DNA from: an uncultured Acidimicrobiales bacterium
Lineage (GTDB): Bacteria > Actinomycetota > Acidimicrobiia > Acidimicrobiales > Bin134
Length of the DNA: 64,000 nt
Assembly: GCA_951813555.1 (NCBI GenBank)
Contig: OX638344.1
Coordinates: 2,509,076-2,573,075 of the forward strand
Direction: 5' to 3'
Shown: positions 18,079 through 26,543 of the stretch, piece by piece
Position numbering within the stretch: the first letter of the stretch is position 1
Layout: every line of letters begins with the position of its first letter
Position numbers and translations under genes: made by a program
The notes under the pieces: generated by a model
The model's database searches: none
What the model saw: only the letters and a program-made list of their open reading frames with translations
What the model was told of the DNA's origin: nothing

Positions 18079-18534
18079 GTGAGTCTCAAACAATCCCCAA
18101 CCTCAGTCGCGCTCGAGGCGGCTCAGGCTGCGACGCGCCTGGCCCGACAGGTGGCGCTGGCGTTGGGCGACTTGGACTTGTCACCCTCACAGTATCGCTT
18201 GCTGCTGTTCCTATCGGAGGGAAACGCCGCTGCTTCGGCTGTGGCCGGGAGGCTGGCGGTAAGCCGGCCCAGCGTTACCGCCCTGGCCGACGGGCTGGAG
18301 AAGCGGGGCTTGCTCCATCGCCAGGGCGACCCATCCGATCGCCGGAAAGTGGCCCACGAGCTGACCGAAGCCGGGCGGCAGGTCTTGGCCACAGCCGATG
18401 CCGCGGTGGCCGAGCGGATCTCCGGAATCGCCGACCACCTCGATGCAGACCAGGCCTACCAGGCCCTGAAGGGGCTGGCGCTCTGGAACGAGGCGCTCAC
18501 CCTGGCTCGGGGAGGACAGGTGGCTCAACAGTGA
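18079..18534 (+). CDS. MarR-family transcriptional regulator
   Basis: This is a 151-residue winged-helix protein of the MarR family. The recognition helix region is LAVSRPSVTALADGLEKRGLL, followed by the wing motif DPSDRRKVAHELTEAG. The GTG at 18079 is used because the ATG two bases upstream is followed at once by TGA. The stop overlaps the exporter gene start (GTGA), so regulator and exporter are one unit. By family precedent it would repress the operon until a ligand binds. Confidence 0.9.
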   Translation: MSLKQSPTSVALEAAQAATRLARQVALALGDLDLSPSQYRLLLFLSEGNAAASAVAGRLAVSRPSVTALADGLEKRGLLHRQGDPSDRRKVAHELTEAGRQVLATADAAVAERISGIADHLDADQAYQALKGLALWNEALTLARGGQVAQQ

Positions 18535-20477
18535 CCGCGGTTGACGTCGGACCAGTCGGCACTCCCGAATTCGAGCCGGTCGCGGTAAGGGCCGATTACG
18601 CCCCACCGACAGTAGGGATCGACCCCGACCAGACCAAGGGCTGGATGAAGCGGCTGTTGCCGCTGGTGCGGGCCCACCGGCGGACCCTGGTGATCGGCGT
18701 GATCACCGGCGTGTTCGCGCTGGCCACTCAAGTGGCCGTGCCCGCGGCAGGCCGCTCGGCGGTGGACGCGGCCATCACCGGGGATCGCCGGGCACTGTGG
18801 ATCGTGGCGGTGCTCATTGCGGTGTTCGGCGTCGGACGGCTGATTTTCGGCGGGGTGTACCGGTTTTATCTGTTCAAGCTGGGCTGGAACGTGGAGACCG
18901 ATCTGCGGGCCATCATGTATGAGCACCTCACCCGGCTGTCGTTCTCCTACTACGACCGCACCCAATCGGGCCAGGTCATCTCCCGGGCCAACAGCGATAT
19001 CCGATCGGTGCAGCTCCTTTTGGCCTTCGGGCCGCTCATCAGCATGAACTTGCTGATGTTTGTGATGGCGCTGGGGTTCATGGTCTACATCCACCCCTGG
19101 CTGGCGCTGGTGGCGCTGGCCCCTTTGCCCGGGGTGTACTGGTTCGGCCTCAAGTTCCGCAATCAGGTGTTTCCGCTGTCGTGGGTGACTCAGGCCCGCA
19201 TGGCCGATTTGGCCACCATCGTGGACGAGAACGTCAACGGCACCCGAGTGGTGAAGTCGTTCGCGGCCGAGAAGCGCCAGATCGCCTTGCTGGGCCGGTC
19301 GGCGCAGCGAATCCAGTGGACCAACGTGGAGATCGCCAACAGCCGGTCTCGCTGGAACCCCATCATCGAGTCGCTTCCCCGGCTGGGCACCGCCATGGTG
19401 GTGCTCTACGGCGGCTGGCTGGCCATCGAGGGCGTGGTTTCGATCGGTACGCTGCTGGCCTTCAGTGCCTATGTGATCATGCTTCAGGTGCCCTTCCGCA
19501 TGGCGGGGTTCGTGCTGATGCAGGGCCAGCGGGCCGGGGCCGCCGCCCAGCGGATCTACGAGATCCTCGACGAGGTGCCCGAGATCATCGACTCCCCCAC
19601 CGCGGTGGACATCGTCGAGCCCCGAGGCCAGGTGGACTTCGAGGACGTCCGCTTCGGCTACAACCCCGAGACCCCCGTGCTGGACGGCTTCAGCTTGCAC
19701 ATCGAACCCGGCGAGCGGGTGGCGATTGTGGGCAGTACGGGAAGCGGCAAGTCGACGGTGGCCCGACTGCTGGACCGGTTCTACGACGTTGACGGCGGCT
19801 CGGTCAGCATCGACGGCACCGACGTGCGGGACGTGACCCTGCGCAGCCTGCGCCACACCGTGGGGCTGGTGCTGGACGAGCCGTTCTTGTTCTCGGCGTC
19901 GGTCCACGACAACATCGCCTACGCCCGCCCGACCGCCTCTCGCGCCGATGTGGTGGCCGCGGCCACCGCGGCTCAGGCCCACGGGTTCATCTGCGAGCTG
20001 GCCGACGGCTACGACTCAGTGGTGGGCGAGCGGGGCTACACCCTGTCGGGTGGCCAGCGCCAGCGCATCGCCATCGCCAGGACGCTTTTGGCCAACCCCA
20101 AGGTGCTGGTACTGGACGACGCCACCAGCGCCATCGACGTGACCGTGGAGGAGGCCATCCACCAGGCGCTGCAAGGGCTCATGGACAACCGCACCACCAT
20201 CATCATCGCCCACCGCCTGTCCACCATCAGCCTCGCGGAGAGGGTGGTGGTGCTGGACCAGGGCCGGGTGGCCAATGTGGGCACCCACGCCGATCTGCTG
20301 GCCACCGATCCTCATTACGTGGAGATCCTGGCCCGCCACAGCGACGACGATTCTGTTGACGGGTCGGGCGGAGCGTCGGGCAATGGCGACGGCAAGGTCG
20401 GCCAAGGGCTCGACAGCAATTTGCCCGGGTTCCCCAAGAGCGGCGACGCCCCCTGGACCTTCGGGGGCGGCGGCTGA
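18531..20477 (+). CDS. ABC exporter half-transporter, degenerate-site subunit
   Basis: This 648-residue protein is a membrane domain (about 50-350, six hydrophobic helices) fused to a nucleotide-binding domain (370-600). Walker A is GSTGSGKST, the signature is LSGGQRQR, and Walker B ends LVLDDATSAID, so the catalytic Glu is Asp. The Q-loop position reads GLVLDEPFLF, without the usual Gln. These are hallmarks of the non-catalytic site of heterodimeric multidrug or lipid exporters. The start GTG overlaps the marR stop. The C-terminal tail is Gly/Ser/Asp-rich and the stop overlaps the next subunit start by one base. Confidence 0.93.
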   Translation: MTAVDVGPVGTPEFEPVAVRADYAPPTVGIDPDQTKGWMKRLLPLVRAHRRTLVIGVITGVFALATQVAVPAAGRSAVDAAITGDRRALWIVAVLIAVFGVGRLIFGGVYRFYLFKLGWNVETDLRAIMYEHLTRLSFSYYDRTQSGQVISRANSDIRSVQLLLAFGPLISMNLLMFVMALGFMVYIHPWLALVALAPLPGVYWFGLKFRNQVFPLSWVTQARMADLATIVDENVNGTRVVKSFAAEKRQIALLGRSAQRIQWTNVEIANSRSRWNPIIESLPRLGTAMVVLYGGWLAIEGVVSIGTLLAFSAYVIMLQVPFRMAGFVLMQGQRAGAAAQRIYEILDEVPEIIDSPTAVDIVEPRGQVDFEDVRFGYNPETPVLDGFSLHIEPGERVAIVGSTGSGKSTVARLLDRFYDVDGGSVSIDGTDVRDVTLRSLRHTVGLVLDEPFLFSASVHDNIAYARPTASRADVVAAATAAQAHGFICELADGYDSVVGERGYTLSGGQRQRIAIARTLLANPKVLVLDDATSAIDVTVEEAIHQALQGLMDNRTTIIIAHRLSTISLAERVVVLDQGRVANVGTHADLLATDPHYVEILARHSDDDSVDGSGGASGNGDGKVGQGLDSNLPGFPKSGDAPWTFGGGG

Positions 20478-22375
20478 TGGGCTGGGGCGGCTACTTCGGC
20501 GGGCCCCAGGCCCAGAGCGCGGCTCGCGACGCCGGCCTGCCCCATGCCGGGGTGCCCGGCAACCTGCGGGTTCAGGTCGAAGAGGTGCTGCGCACCGAGC
20601 CCGAGTATCCCCCGGTGGAGGTGGACTTCAGCCACCGCCAGCCCCCCGATCCGCCGCTGACCCTGCGCACCCTTCTGTGGCCCCACCGCCGGCAACTGGC
20701 GGTGGCGCTGTTCTTGGTGGTGGTCGAGTCGGCGATGATGCAGTCGGGCCCGCTGCTGGCCCAGCTGGGCATCGACCACGGCGTCAGCTCCGGCAACCTG
20801 CGGGTGCTGCTGATAGTGGCCGCGGTGTTCTTGAGCACGGTGGTGGCCCACGCCTTCAGCTCGTCTCTGCGCATCCGCTACACCGGCAAGCTGGGCGAAC
20901 GGCTCATGTACGGCCTGCGCATGCGGGTGTTCTCCCACTACCAGCGCCTGTCGCTGGACTTCTTCACCAAGGAGAAGGCGGGCGTGCTGATGACCCGAAT
21001 GACCAGCGACATCGAGGCGCTAACCGTGCTGTTCCAAGAGGGCATGGTGAACTTCGCCGTGCAGGGGCTGGTGCTCACCGTGATCACCGCCGTGCTGTTC
21101 TATCTGAACCCGCTCTTGGCCGTGCTGACCTTGGTCATCGTGGTGCCGGCCACATTCCTGCTCAGCATCTGGTTCCGGAAGGTGTCCGACCTGTACTACG
21201 GGCTGGTTCGGGACCGCATCGCCGAGGTGTTGGCCGATTTGCAGGAGAGCCTGTCGGGCATCAGGGTCATCACCGCCCACAATCGCCGACGCCACAACGT
21301 GGTCCACCACACCAACGTGGTGGGGCGGCACAAGGACGCCAACTTGGCCGGTGTCCGGGCGGCGTCCATATACGCGCCCACCACTGAGGCCATTGTGATT
21401 ATCGGCCAGGCCATCTTGCTGGTGATCGGCGGGACCATGGTGATCAACGGCAGCCTCACCCCCGGCGAGCTGACCGCCTTTGTGCTCTACCTGACGTTCT
21501 TCTTCGCCCCCATCCAGCAGCTTGTTCAGCTCTACAACGGTTACCAGCAGGGGCAGGCTTCGGCTAGGAAGCTGCGCGAGGTGCTGGAGAACGAGCCCTC
21601 AGTGGCCGAGGCCTCCGATGCGGTGGACCTGCCCCCAATCGAAGGGGAGATCACCTTCGACCGGGTGAGCTTCGGCTACAACGACGACACGCCGGTGCTG
21701 CACGACGTGAGCCTGAGGCTGGCACCGGGCGAGAGCCTGGCCGTGGTCGGGCCCACCGGGGCGGGCAAATCCACCGTGGCCAAATTGATCGCGCGGTTTT
21801 ACGACCCTCAGCAGGGAACGGTGTGCATCGACGGTTGTGACCTGCGGGCAGTGACGCTGGCATCGCTGCGCCGCCAGCTTGGGGTGGTGCCCCAGGAGCC
21901 GTTCTTGTTCTACGGATCGATTCGGGACAACGTGGCCTTCGCCCGGCCTGAGGCGTCGATGGCCGAGGTGCTGGAGGCTTGCCGGGTGGTCGGGTTGACC
22001 GAGCTGCTGGAGCGGCTGCCCGACGACGTGAATTCTCAAGTCCACGAGCGAGGGGCGTCTTTGTCGGCCGGTGAGCGGCAGCTTCTGGCGCTGGCCCGGG
22101 CGTTTCTGGCCCGGCCCCGGGTGCTGGTGCTGGACGAGGCCACGTCCAATCTGGACTTGCGGTCGGAGTCCAAGATCGAGGCTGCCCTGGATGTGGTACT
22201 TGAGGGGCGGACGGCCATCATCATCGCCCACCGGCTGGCCACCGCCATGCGGGCCGACCGGATCGCGGTAGTGGAGGACGGCCGGATCACCGAGATCGGT
22301 ACCCACGACGAGCTGGTGGCTATGGGCGGTCACTACGCCGGTATGTACGCCACCTGGATGGCCCACACCAACTGA
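20477..22375 (+). CDS. ABC exporter half-transporter, catalytic-site subunit
   Basis: This 632-residue partner of the preceding gene has a six-helix membrane domain (about 70-360) and an NBD. Walker A is GPTGAGKST, the Q-loop GVVPQEPFLF is intact, and Walker B LVLDEATSNLD keeps the catalytic Glu. The signature, however, is LSAGERQ in place of LSGGQ. With the upstream subunit this gives one canonical site (this Walker pair plus the partner LSGGQ) and one degenerate site, as in TM287/288 and BmrCD. The exported substrate is unknown; MarR control suggests a drug or toxic metabolite. Confidence 0.94.
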   Translation: MGWGGYFGGPQAQSAARDAGLPHAGVPGNLRVQVEEVLRTEPEYPPVEVDFSHRQPPDPPLTLRTLLWPHRRQLAVALFLVVVESAMMQSGPLLAQLGIDHGVSSGNLRVLLIVAAVFLSTVVAHAFSSSLRIRYTGKLGERLMYGLRMRVFSHYQRLSLDFFTKEKAGVLMTRMTSDIEALTVLFQEGMVNFAVQGLVLTVITAVLFYLNPLLAVLTLVIVVPATFLLSIWFRKVSDLYYGLVRDRIAEVLADLQESLSGIRVITAHNRRRHNVVHHTNVVGRHKDANLAGVRAASIYAPTTEAIVIIGQAILLVIGGTMVINGSLTPGELTAFVLYLTFFFAPIQQLVQLYNGYQQGQASARKLREVLENEPSVAEASDAVDLPPIEGEITFDRVSFGYNDDTPVLHDVSLRLAPGESLAVVGPTGAGKSTVAKLIARFYDPQQGTVCIDGCDLRAVTLASLRRQLGVVPQEPFLFYGSIRDNVAFARPEASMAEVLEACRVVGLTELLERLPDDVNSQVHERGASLSAGERQLLALARAFLARPRVLVLDEATSNLDLRSESKIEAALDVVLEGRTAIIIAHRLATAMRADRIAVVEDGRITEIGTHDELVAMGGHYAGMYATWMAHTN

Positions 22376-22380
22376 GAGCG

Positions 22381-23169
22381 ATGTCCAGGGGGCTAGCGCT
22401 GCGGATGGCCGACGTGGGTTTTACCCGCGATGAGCGGTCCATCCTGGCCGACGTCAACTGGGAGGTGGCCCAGGACCAGCGGTGGGTGGTGCTGGGGGCC
22501 AACGGCAGCGGCAAGACCACGCTGTTGCGGATCGCCGCACTCTACGAGCATCCCACCACCGGCACGGTGGAGGTGCTGGGCCAGCGATTGGGCCAGATGG
22601 ATGTGCGCCGGCTGCGGCACCGGGTGGGCTTCGTGTCGCCCGCGCTGGCCCAGATGCTGCGGCCCCATCTGAGGGCGGTCGACGCGGTGATGACCGCCCG
22701 TCACGGCGCACTGGAACCGTGGTGGCACGACTACTCCGATGACGACCGAGAGCGGGCCGAAAAGCTGCTGGAGCAGGTGGGTGCGGCTGGCATGGGCGAC
22801 CGCACCATCGCCACCCTGTCGTCGGGCGAGCGCCAGCGGGTACAGATCGCCCGCAGCCTGATGACCGATCCCGGCCTGGTTCTGCTGGACGAGCCCGCCT
22901 CCACCCTTGATTTAGGCGGCCGGGAGATGCTGGTGGCCGACCTCACCAAGCTGGCGACCGACCCCGCCGCCCCTCCCCTGGCGATGGTCACCCACCGCAC
23001 CGAGGAGATCCCCGCCGGATTCACCCATGGGCTGCTGCTGCGCAACGGCCGGGTTCTGGCCCAAGGCCCCCTAGAAGAGGTGCTGACCTCCGAATCCCTG
23101 TCAGCCTGCTTCGGCCTCCCCCTAGAACTAGAGCACCGCAACGGCCGCTGGCGCTCCCAAGCCTGTTGA
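22381..23169 (+). CDS. Stand-alone ABC ATPase (YlmA-like)
   Basis: This is a 262-residue ATPase with Walker A GANGSGKTT, signature LSSGERQR, Walker B LVLLDEPASTLD and a switch His in MVTHRTEEIP. No membrane subunit is encoded beside it. The layout resembles YlmA/ModF-type stand-alone ATPases found in actinobacteria, whose role is unclear. It starts 6 bases after the exporter stop, so it is probably in the same transcript, but it is not a fused NBD and would need another permease if it transports. Confidence 0.88.
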   Translation: MSRGLALRMADVGFTRDERSILADVNWEVAQDQRWVVLGANGSGKTTLLRIAALYEHPTTGTVEVLGQRLGQMDVRRLRHRVGFVSPALAQMLRPHLRAVDAVMTARHGALEPWWHDYSDDDRERAEKLLEQVGAAGMGDRTIATLSSGERQRVQIARSLMTDPGLVLLDEPASTLDLGGREMLVADLTKLATDPAAPPLAMVTHRTEEIPAGFTHGLLLRNGRVLAQGPLEEVLTSESLSACFGLPLELEHRNGRWRSQAC

Positions 23170-23322
23170 CGCGGCTGTCCGCCATCGCAGCGGTGAGTAT
23201 GACTGCCTTTGCCTGAGCCAAGTAGGCAGATCTGCATTTATTTCATATGTTTTCATGTGAATTTGAAAGTGCCAAGTGACAAGGAATGATAGTATCTGCT
23301 TCGTGTTCAGAAAGTCGCTCCG

Positions 23323-24051
23323 ATGAGCATGTTGGCGGATCGCCAACCGGGAGCTGAGGTCTACTATCCGGAGGGACCACAGGTGCCCGAAGGCGACATG
23401 CAAATGCGCCGACGAATCGAGCTGGCCGTCGCTCTGAGAAGCTGGGTGTCCGAACACCATCCCAACGCCTGGGTGTGCTGCGACATCAACATCTACTACC
23501 GGCAGGGCGACCCTCGCGTCGTAGTGGCACCTGACATTGCCGTGGCATTCGGCGTGAACATTCCCGCAGTGGAGAACAATTCCACCTACAAGGTGTGGGA
23601 AGCAGGCGCCGTCCCCTGCTTCGCGCTGGAGATTGCCTCGCCCAACACATACAAGGTGGACCTGCGCGCCAAGCCGCCCAAGTTCGCCGACTTGGGTGTC
23701 ACCGAATACTGGCGCTTCGACCCCACCGGCGGCGACTTCCTCGGCACCCCGCTGGCCGGCGAACGCTGGCAAGAGAGCCAATGGGAGCCCATCCAAGTTT
23801 CTGTCGAATCGGCCATCGGCGACGGCGTTCAACTACGAGCCCACAGCGACGTACTCGGCCTGGACCTGTGCTGGGCCCCTCCCAAACTGCGCCTCTACCA
23901 CCCCGCTACCACCACCTGGCTTCGAGACCACGAGGATGAAGCCGCCCGAGCCGACGCCGCCGAAGCCCGAGCCCAAAAGGCCGAAGCCGAATTGGCTGCC
24001 CTTCGCCACCGCATCGAACACCCCCCGACTCTCCCCAAGCCCGCCCAATAG
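23323..24051 (+). CDS. Uma2-family (DUF820) nuclease-like protein with coiled-coil tail
   Basis: This 242-residue protein has a PD-(D/E)xK-type core: VVVAPDIAVAFG supplies the Asp, and FALEIASPNTYKVDLRAK supplies the Glu/Lys region, followed by KFADLGVTEYWRFDPTGG, typical of Uma2/DUF820. The C-terminal 45 residues are an Ala/Glu/Arg-rich helix (DEAARADAAEARAQKAEAELAALRHRIE pattern) likely to be coiled coil. The cellular role of Uma2 proteins is unknown despite the nuclease fold. It is preceded by an AT-rich 150-base leader, which contrasts with the GC-rich neighbours. Confidence 0.85.
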   Translation: MSMLADRQPGAEVYYPEGPQVPEGDMQMRRRIELAVALRSWVSEHHPNAWVCCDINIYYRQGDPRVVVAPDIAVAFGVNIPAVENNSTYKVWEAGAVPCFALEIASPNTYKVDLRAKPPKFADLGVTEYWRFDPTGGDFLGTPLAGERWQESQWEPIQVSVESAIGDGVQLRAHSDVLGLDLCWAPPKLRLYHPATTTWLRDHEDEAARADAAEARAQKAEAELAALRHRIEHPPTLPKPAQ

Positions 24052-24083
24052 CCACCGGCGCAAAGAGGCTTGAGCGTTCCCCG

Positions 24084-24332
24084 CTAACTGGCCAAATCAT
24101 CCTCGTCTTCGCATGATTCCAGGATCAGCTCCACCAAGGCATCGGCCCTTCGCTGTTGTGGTGTGCGCGGGGCACTGGGGTCTTCGTTGCGCCACAGTTC
24201 TTCCTCTTTCGCCGAAAGCTCCGCAGCAATCCGGGCACCGGTGTCTGGGTCGAACTCCCAGGTGAATGCAATCATCCCATCTTCACAGACCTCGCTGCTT
24301 GGTGGTGGCCACAACAGCTCCGAAGCGCTCAT
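24084..24332 (-). pseudogene. Fragment of a DUF222 (13E12-repeat) protein
   Basis: This 82-codon frame matches only an internal part of DUF222 proteins: EFDPDTGARIAAELSAKEEELWR and then EDPSAPRTPQQRRADALVELI. Complete DUF222 proteins are about 400-500 residues and carry a C-terminal HNH nuclease domain, absent here. The first 20 residues (MSASELLWPPPSSEVC) and last 10 do not look like the family. I read it as a decayed remnant of a DUF222-HNH gene, though the short frame could still be translated. It overlaps (ATGA) a 31-codon frame upstream. Confidence 0.65.
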
Positions 24333-24424
24333 GACGCATTTCCCGGCATCTCAAACGAGTAGACCGAGGCGCTCGAAGCGCCGACCGCTGAGGCGAGGGT
24401 CCAGATGTAGTCATCGGTTCTCAT
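24329..24424 (-). CDS. Possible 31-residue peptide translationally coupled to the DUF222 fragment
   Basis: ATG at 24424 opens MRTDDYIWTLASAVGASSAS..., 31 residues, ending in TGA that overlaps the next ATG (ATGA at 24329-24332). There is no recognisable family. The perfect stop/start overlap is the only positive evidence; it may be chance or part of the same decayed locus. Confidence 0.25.
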   Translation of the reverse strand: MRTDDYIWTLASAVGASSASVYSFEMPGNAS

Positions 24425-24486
24425 GTCGCAATCCTAGGGGGGGTCGATGACAGATTCCCTCGACGCGCGCCCCCGCCTGCAAGCAG

Positions 24487-24513
24487 ATCAGTACTGGCCC
24501 GGCCAGAACTGAT
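24487..24513. promoter_or_regulatory. 27-bp near-perfect palindrome (operator or hairpin)
   Basis: The half-sites are ATCAGT-A-CTGGCC and GGCCAG-A-ACTGAT around a single central C; only the A/A position mismatches. A further ATCAGT copy (in GCAGATCAGT, 24515-24524) follows immediately. It lies just upstream of a candidate promoter for the coiled-coil gene at 24615. Without a T-run it is a better operator than terminator. Confidence 0.55.
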
Positions 24514-24524
24514 GGCAGATCAGT

Positions 24525-24554
24525 TTGAGCCGTGCCGGCCAGGCCCGGTAGAAC
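24525..24554 (+). promoter_or_regulatory. Candidate sigma70-type promoter for the 24615 gene
   Basis: TTGAGC (24525-24530) and TAGAAC (24549-24554) are separated by 18 bases, an acceptable -35/-10 arrangement. It would start transcription about 55 bases before the GTG at 24615. The preceding palindrome would sit directly upstream of the -35 box. Confidence 0.35.
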
Positions 24555-24614
24555 TTGCCGGGTGCTATGCTGGCCTCTGCTTCCCCCGTGCATAGAGCCC
24601 TCTGAGGAGGACTT

Positions 24615-24947
24615 GTGGAACAAGCCATTCTCGCCATGCTGGGGATCATCATCACCCTGATGCTCTACCTCGACCGCGGCCGCCGCGCCGACGACGCTCA
24701 GATTCGGAAGGACATGAACGAAAACAACGCCCAGATCCGCAAAGAGATGAACGACGGCAACGCCCAGATCCGCAATGAGATGAACGACGGCAACGCCCAG
24801 ATCCGCAATGAGATGAACGACGGCTTCAAGCAAGTCCACAACCGGCTGGACAAGCTCACCGATGTCGTGATGGACCTGTGCCGGAGGGTGGGCCGCTTAG
24901 AAGGCCGAGCCGAAGCGCGGGACTCCAAGCCTGACACTTCTCAATAG
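24615..24947 (+). CDS. Small membrane-anchored coiled-coil protein with 11-residue repeats
   Basis: This 110-residue protein has an N-terminal hydrophobic helix (MEQAILAMLGIIITLMLYL), then four tandem 11-residue repeats of the form NAQIRNEMNDG (residues 27-70), then a coiled-coil tail (VHNRLDKLTDVVMDLCRRVGRLEGR). The 11-residue (hendecad) period favours a right-handed or straight coiled coil. The start is GTG with a strong ribosome-binding sequence (GAGGAGG, 24604-24610). No enzymatic motif is present; a membrane-tethered scaffold is the best guess. It is 63 bases upstream of the methyltransferase ATG. Confidence 0.75.
   Translation: MEQAILAMLGIIITLMLYLDRGRRADDAQIRKDMNENNAQIRKEMNDGNAQIRNEMNDGNAQIRNEMNDGFKQVHNRLDKLTDVVMDLCRRVGRLEGRAEARDSKPDTSQ
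24693..24824. repeat. Four 33-bp tandem repeats inside a CDS
   Basis: Four contiguous 33-bp units encode the 11-residue repeat NAQIRNEMNDG and variants. The last two units are identical over almost the whole length, which suggests recent expansion. Confidence 0.85.
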
Positions 24948-25010
24948 CGACGGCGCTTGACCGAGCGTATCTCCGTCAAACTGTCATCACCACAATGTAA
25001 TTTGAACGGG

Positions 25011-26495
25011 ATGGAGTCTGCGCGGCGTCGGCAACCAACGGCCACTTCTAGTTTCGGGGTAGGACGACGCGAGGGCCATGATGCCTCCGCGTTCTACAAC
25101 CGGTTTCCGGTGCCGGAAATCAGTGAGGATGATGAGGTTTCCCCCCCAGCCTGCGTGGACCAGCTTTGGGTGGGCGACGCCCGCAAAATGGACGTGTTTG
25201 GGCAGGTGGCTGACAGCTCAGTGGCGCTGGTGGTGACCTCCCCGCCCTATTTTGTGGGCAAGGAGTACGAGGAGGCAGTGGGCAAGGGCCACATTCCCGC
25301 CGATTACTTGGACTTCCTCACCATGCTCGAAGAGGTATTTGCCCAGTGCGTGCGCAAACTGGAGCCCGGTGGGCGCATCGCGGTGAACGTGGCCAACCTG
25401 GGGCGCCGCCCGTATCGCTCCTTGTCGGCAGATGTGATTGCCATACTCCAAGATCGCCTGGGGCTGTTGCTGAGGGGTGAGGTGATTTGGCAAAAGGCCC
25501 GTGGCGCGGGAGGGAGCTGCGCATGGGGCAGCTTCCAGCGACCAGGCAACCCGGTGTTGCGAGACCTCACCGAGAGAGTCGTCATCGCCTCAAAAGGGCG
25601 CTTCGACCGGGCGGTGCCCGCGGCCGAGCGTTCCGAGCGGGGGCTGCCGTCAGAGGGTACGGCCCATGTGGATGAGTTCATGGAGGCCACTACCGACGTA
25701 TGGGAGATACCCACCGAGTCGGCTACCCGGGTGGGCCATCCTGCGCCGTTCCCGGTGGAGTTGCCCCAGCGGCTGATCGACCTCTACACCTATCGGGGTG
25801 ATCTGGTGCTCGACCCGTTCATGGGCGCGGGGACCACTGCGGTGGCCGCAGTCCGCACCGGACGCCACTATGTCGGCTTCGACACCGACGCTGAATACAT
25901 AGCCTTGGCCGAACAGCGCATCGCCGACGAGCGGTACCGGCTCGAACAGCCCACAGAAAAGCCGCGGTGGCGCGTCATCGTCGCTCCGTCGGCCAACAGC
26001 TCCGAGCCAGAGTGGAGCGAAGACTTCCAGGTTCGGGCCGGACAACAAGGCCGCAAGGCCCAGGAAATGGCCCGAGTTGTTCTCGAGCAGAGTGGATTCC
26101 GCAATATCCGGGAGAAGGTCAAGTTCTCCTGCGGCGTGGAGGTGAACTTTGAGGCCATCGACCAGCAGGGCAACAGTTGGCTATTCGATGTCTCGGGCGC
26201 CTTCACCGTCACCCAGCGTCCTGGGTTGCGCCGCACTGACACGCTGTGGAAGGCAGTGGGCAAAGCTTCAGTGTTGCATTCGTCCGGCGTTGCCATCCCG
26301 CTGGTGCTGTTGACCACCGACCGTCCAGCCGCCAACAGCTCCGGCCAGCGAGCGCTCCTAGCGGTCACCGGCCCTGGCAAGCCGGTCTACGCCGTGATCG
26401 GGATGCTCGACTCCGGCGACCTCGCCCGTCTCGCCGAATTGGCGGGCGGTGGACCGTGCGGCGAATCGGTTGTTGGCGAACGGAGGCAGAGGTAG
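25011..26495 (+). CDS. DNA methyltransferase (N6-A/N4-C, beta type) fused to a restriction-endonuclease-like C-terminal domain
   Basis: The protein has about 494 residues. The catalytic motif TSPPYFVGKEYEE precedes the AdoMet motif LDPFMGAGTTAVAA, the beta-class order; a variable region between them is likely the target recognition part. After about residue 325 an extra domain of about 165 residues begins with QGRKAQEMARVVLEQSGF and contains VNFEAID then WLFDVSGAF, which resembles the Mrr-like D...ExK core with E and K replaced by D and S. This may be a degenerate nuclease or a DNA-binding module. I used the ATG at 25011; an in-frame TTG at 24957 would add 18 residues. No separate restriction gene lies beside it. 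Confidence 0.85.
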   Translation: MESARRRQPTATSSFGVGRREGHDASAFYNRFPVPEISEDDEVSPPACVDQLWVGDARKMDVFGQVADSSVALVVTSPPYFVGKEYEEAVGKGHIPADYLDFLTMLEEVFAQCVRKLEPGGRIAVNVANLGRRPYRSLSADVIAILQDRLGLLLRGEVIWQKARGAGGSCAWGSFQRPGNPVLRDLTERVVIASKGRFDRAVPAAERSERGLPSEGTAHVDEFMEATTDVWEIPTESATRVGHPAPFPVELPQRLIDLYTYRGDLVLDPFMGAGTTAVAAVRTGRHYVGFDTDAEYIALAEQRIADERYRLEQPTEKPRWRVIVAPSANSSEPEWSEDFQVRAGQQGRKAQEMARVVLEQSGFRNIREKVKFSCGVEVNFEAIDQQGNSWLFDVSGAFTVTQRPGLRRTDTLWKAVGKASVLHSSGVAIPLVLLTTDRPAANSSGQRALLAVTGPGKPVYAVIGMLDSGDLARLAELAGGGPCGESVVGERRQR

Positions 26496-26543
26496 GCTGT
26501 TGAAGAATCTTCCCCCGTAACCTGTAATGGTAGAGGAAAGATC

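Noticed and set aside
18525..19982. 485-codon minus-strand frame opposite the ABC exporter
   Set aside because: Antisense shadow with no recognisable domain; the plus strand has a full ABC exporter.
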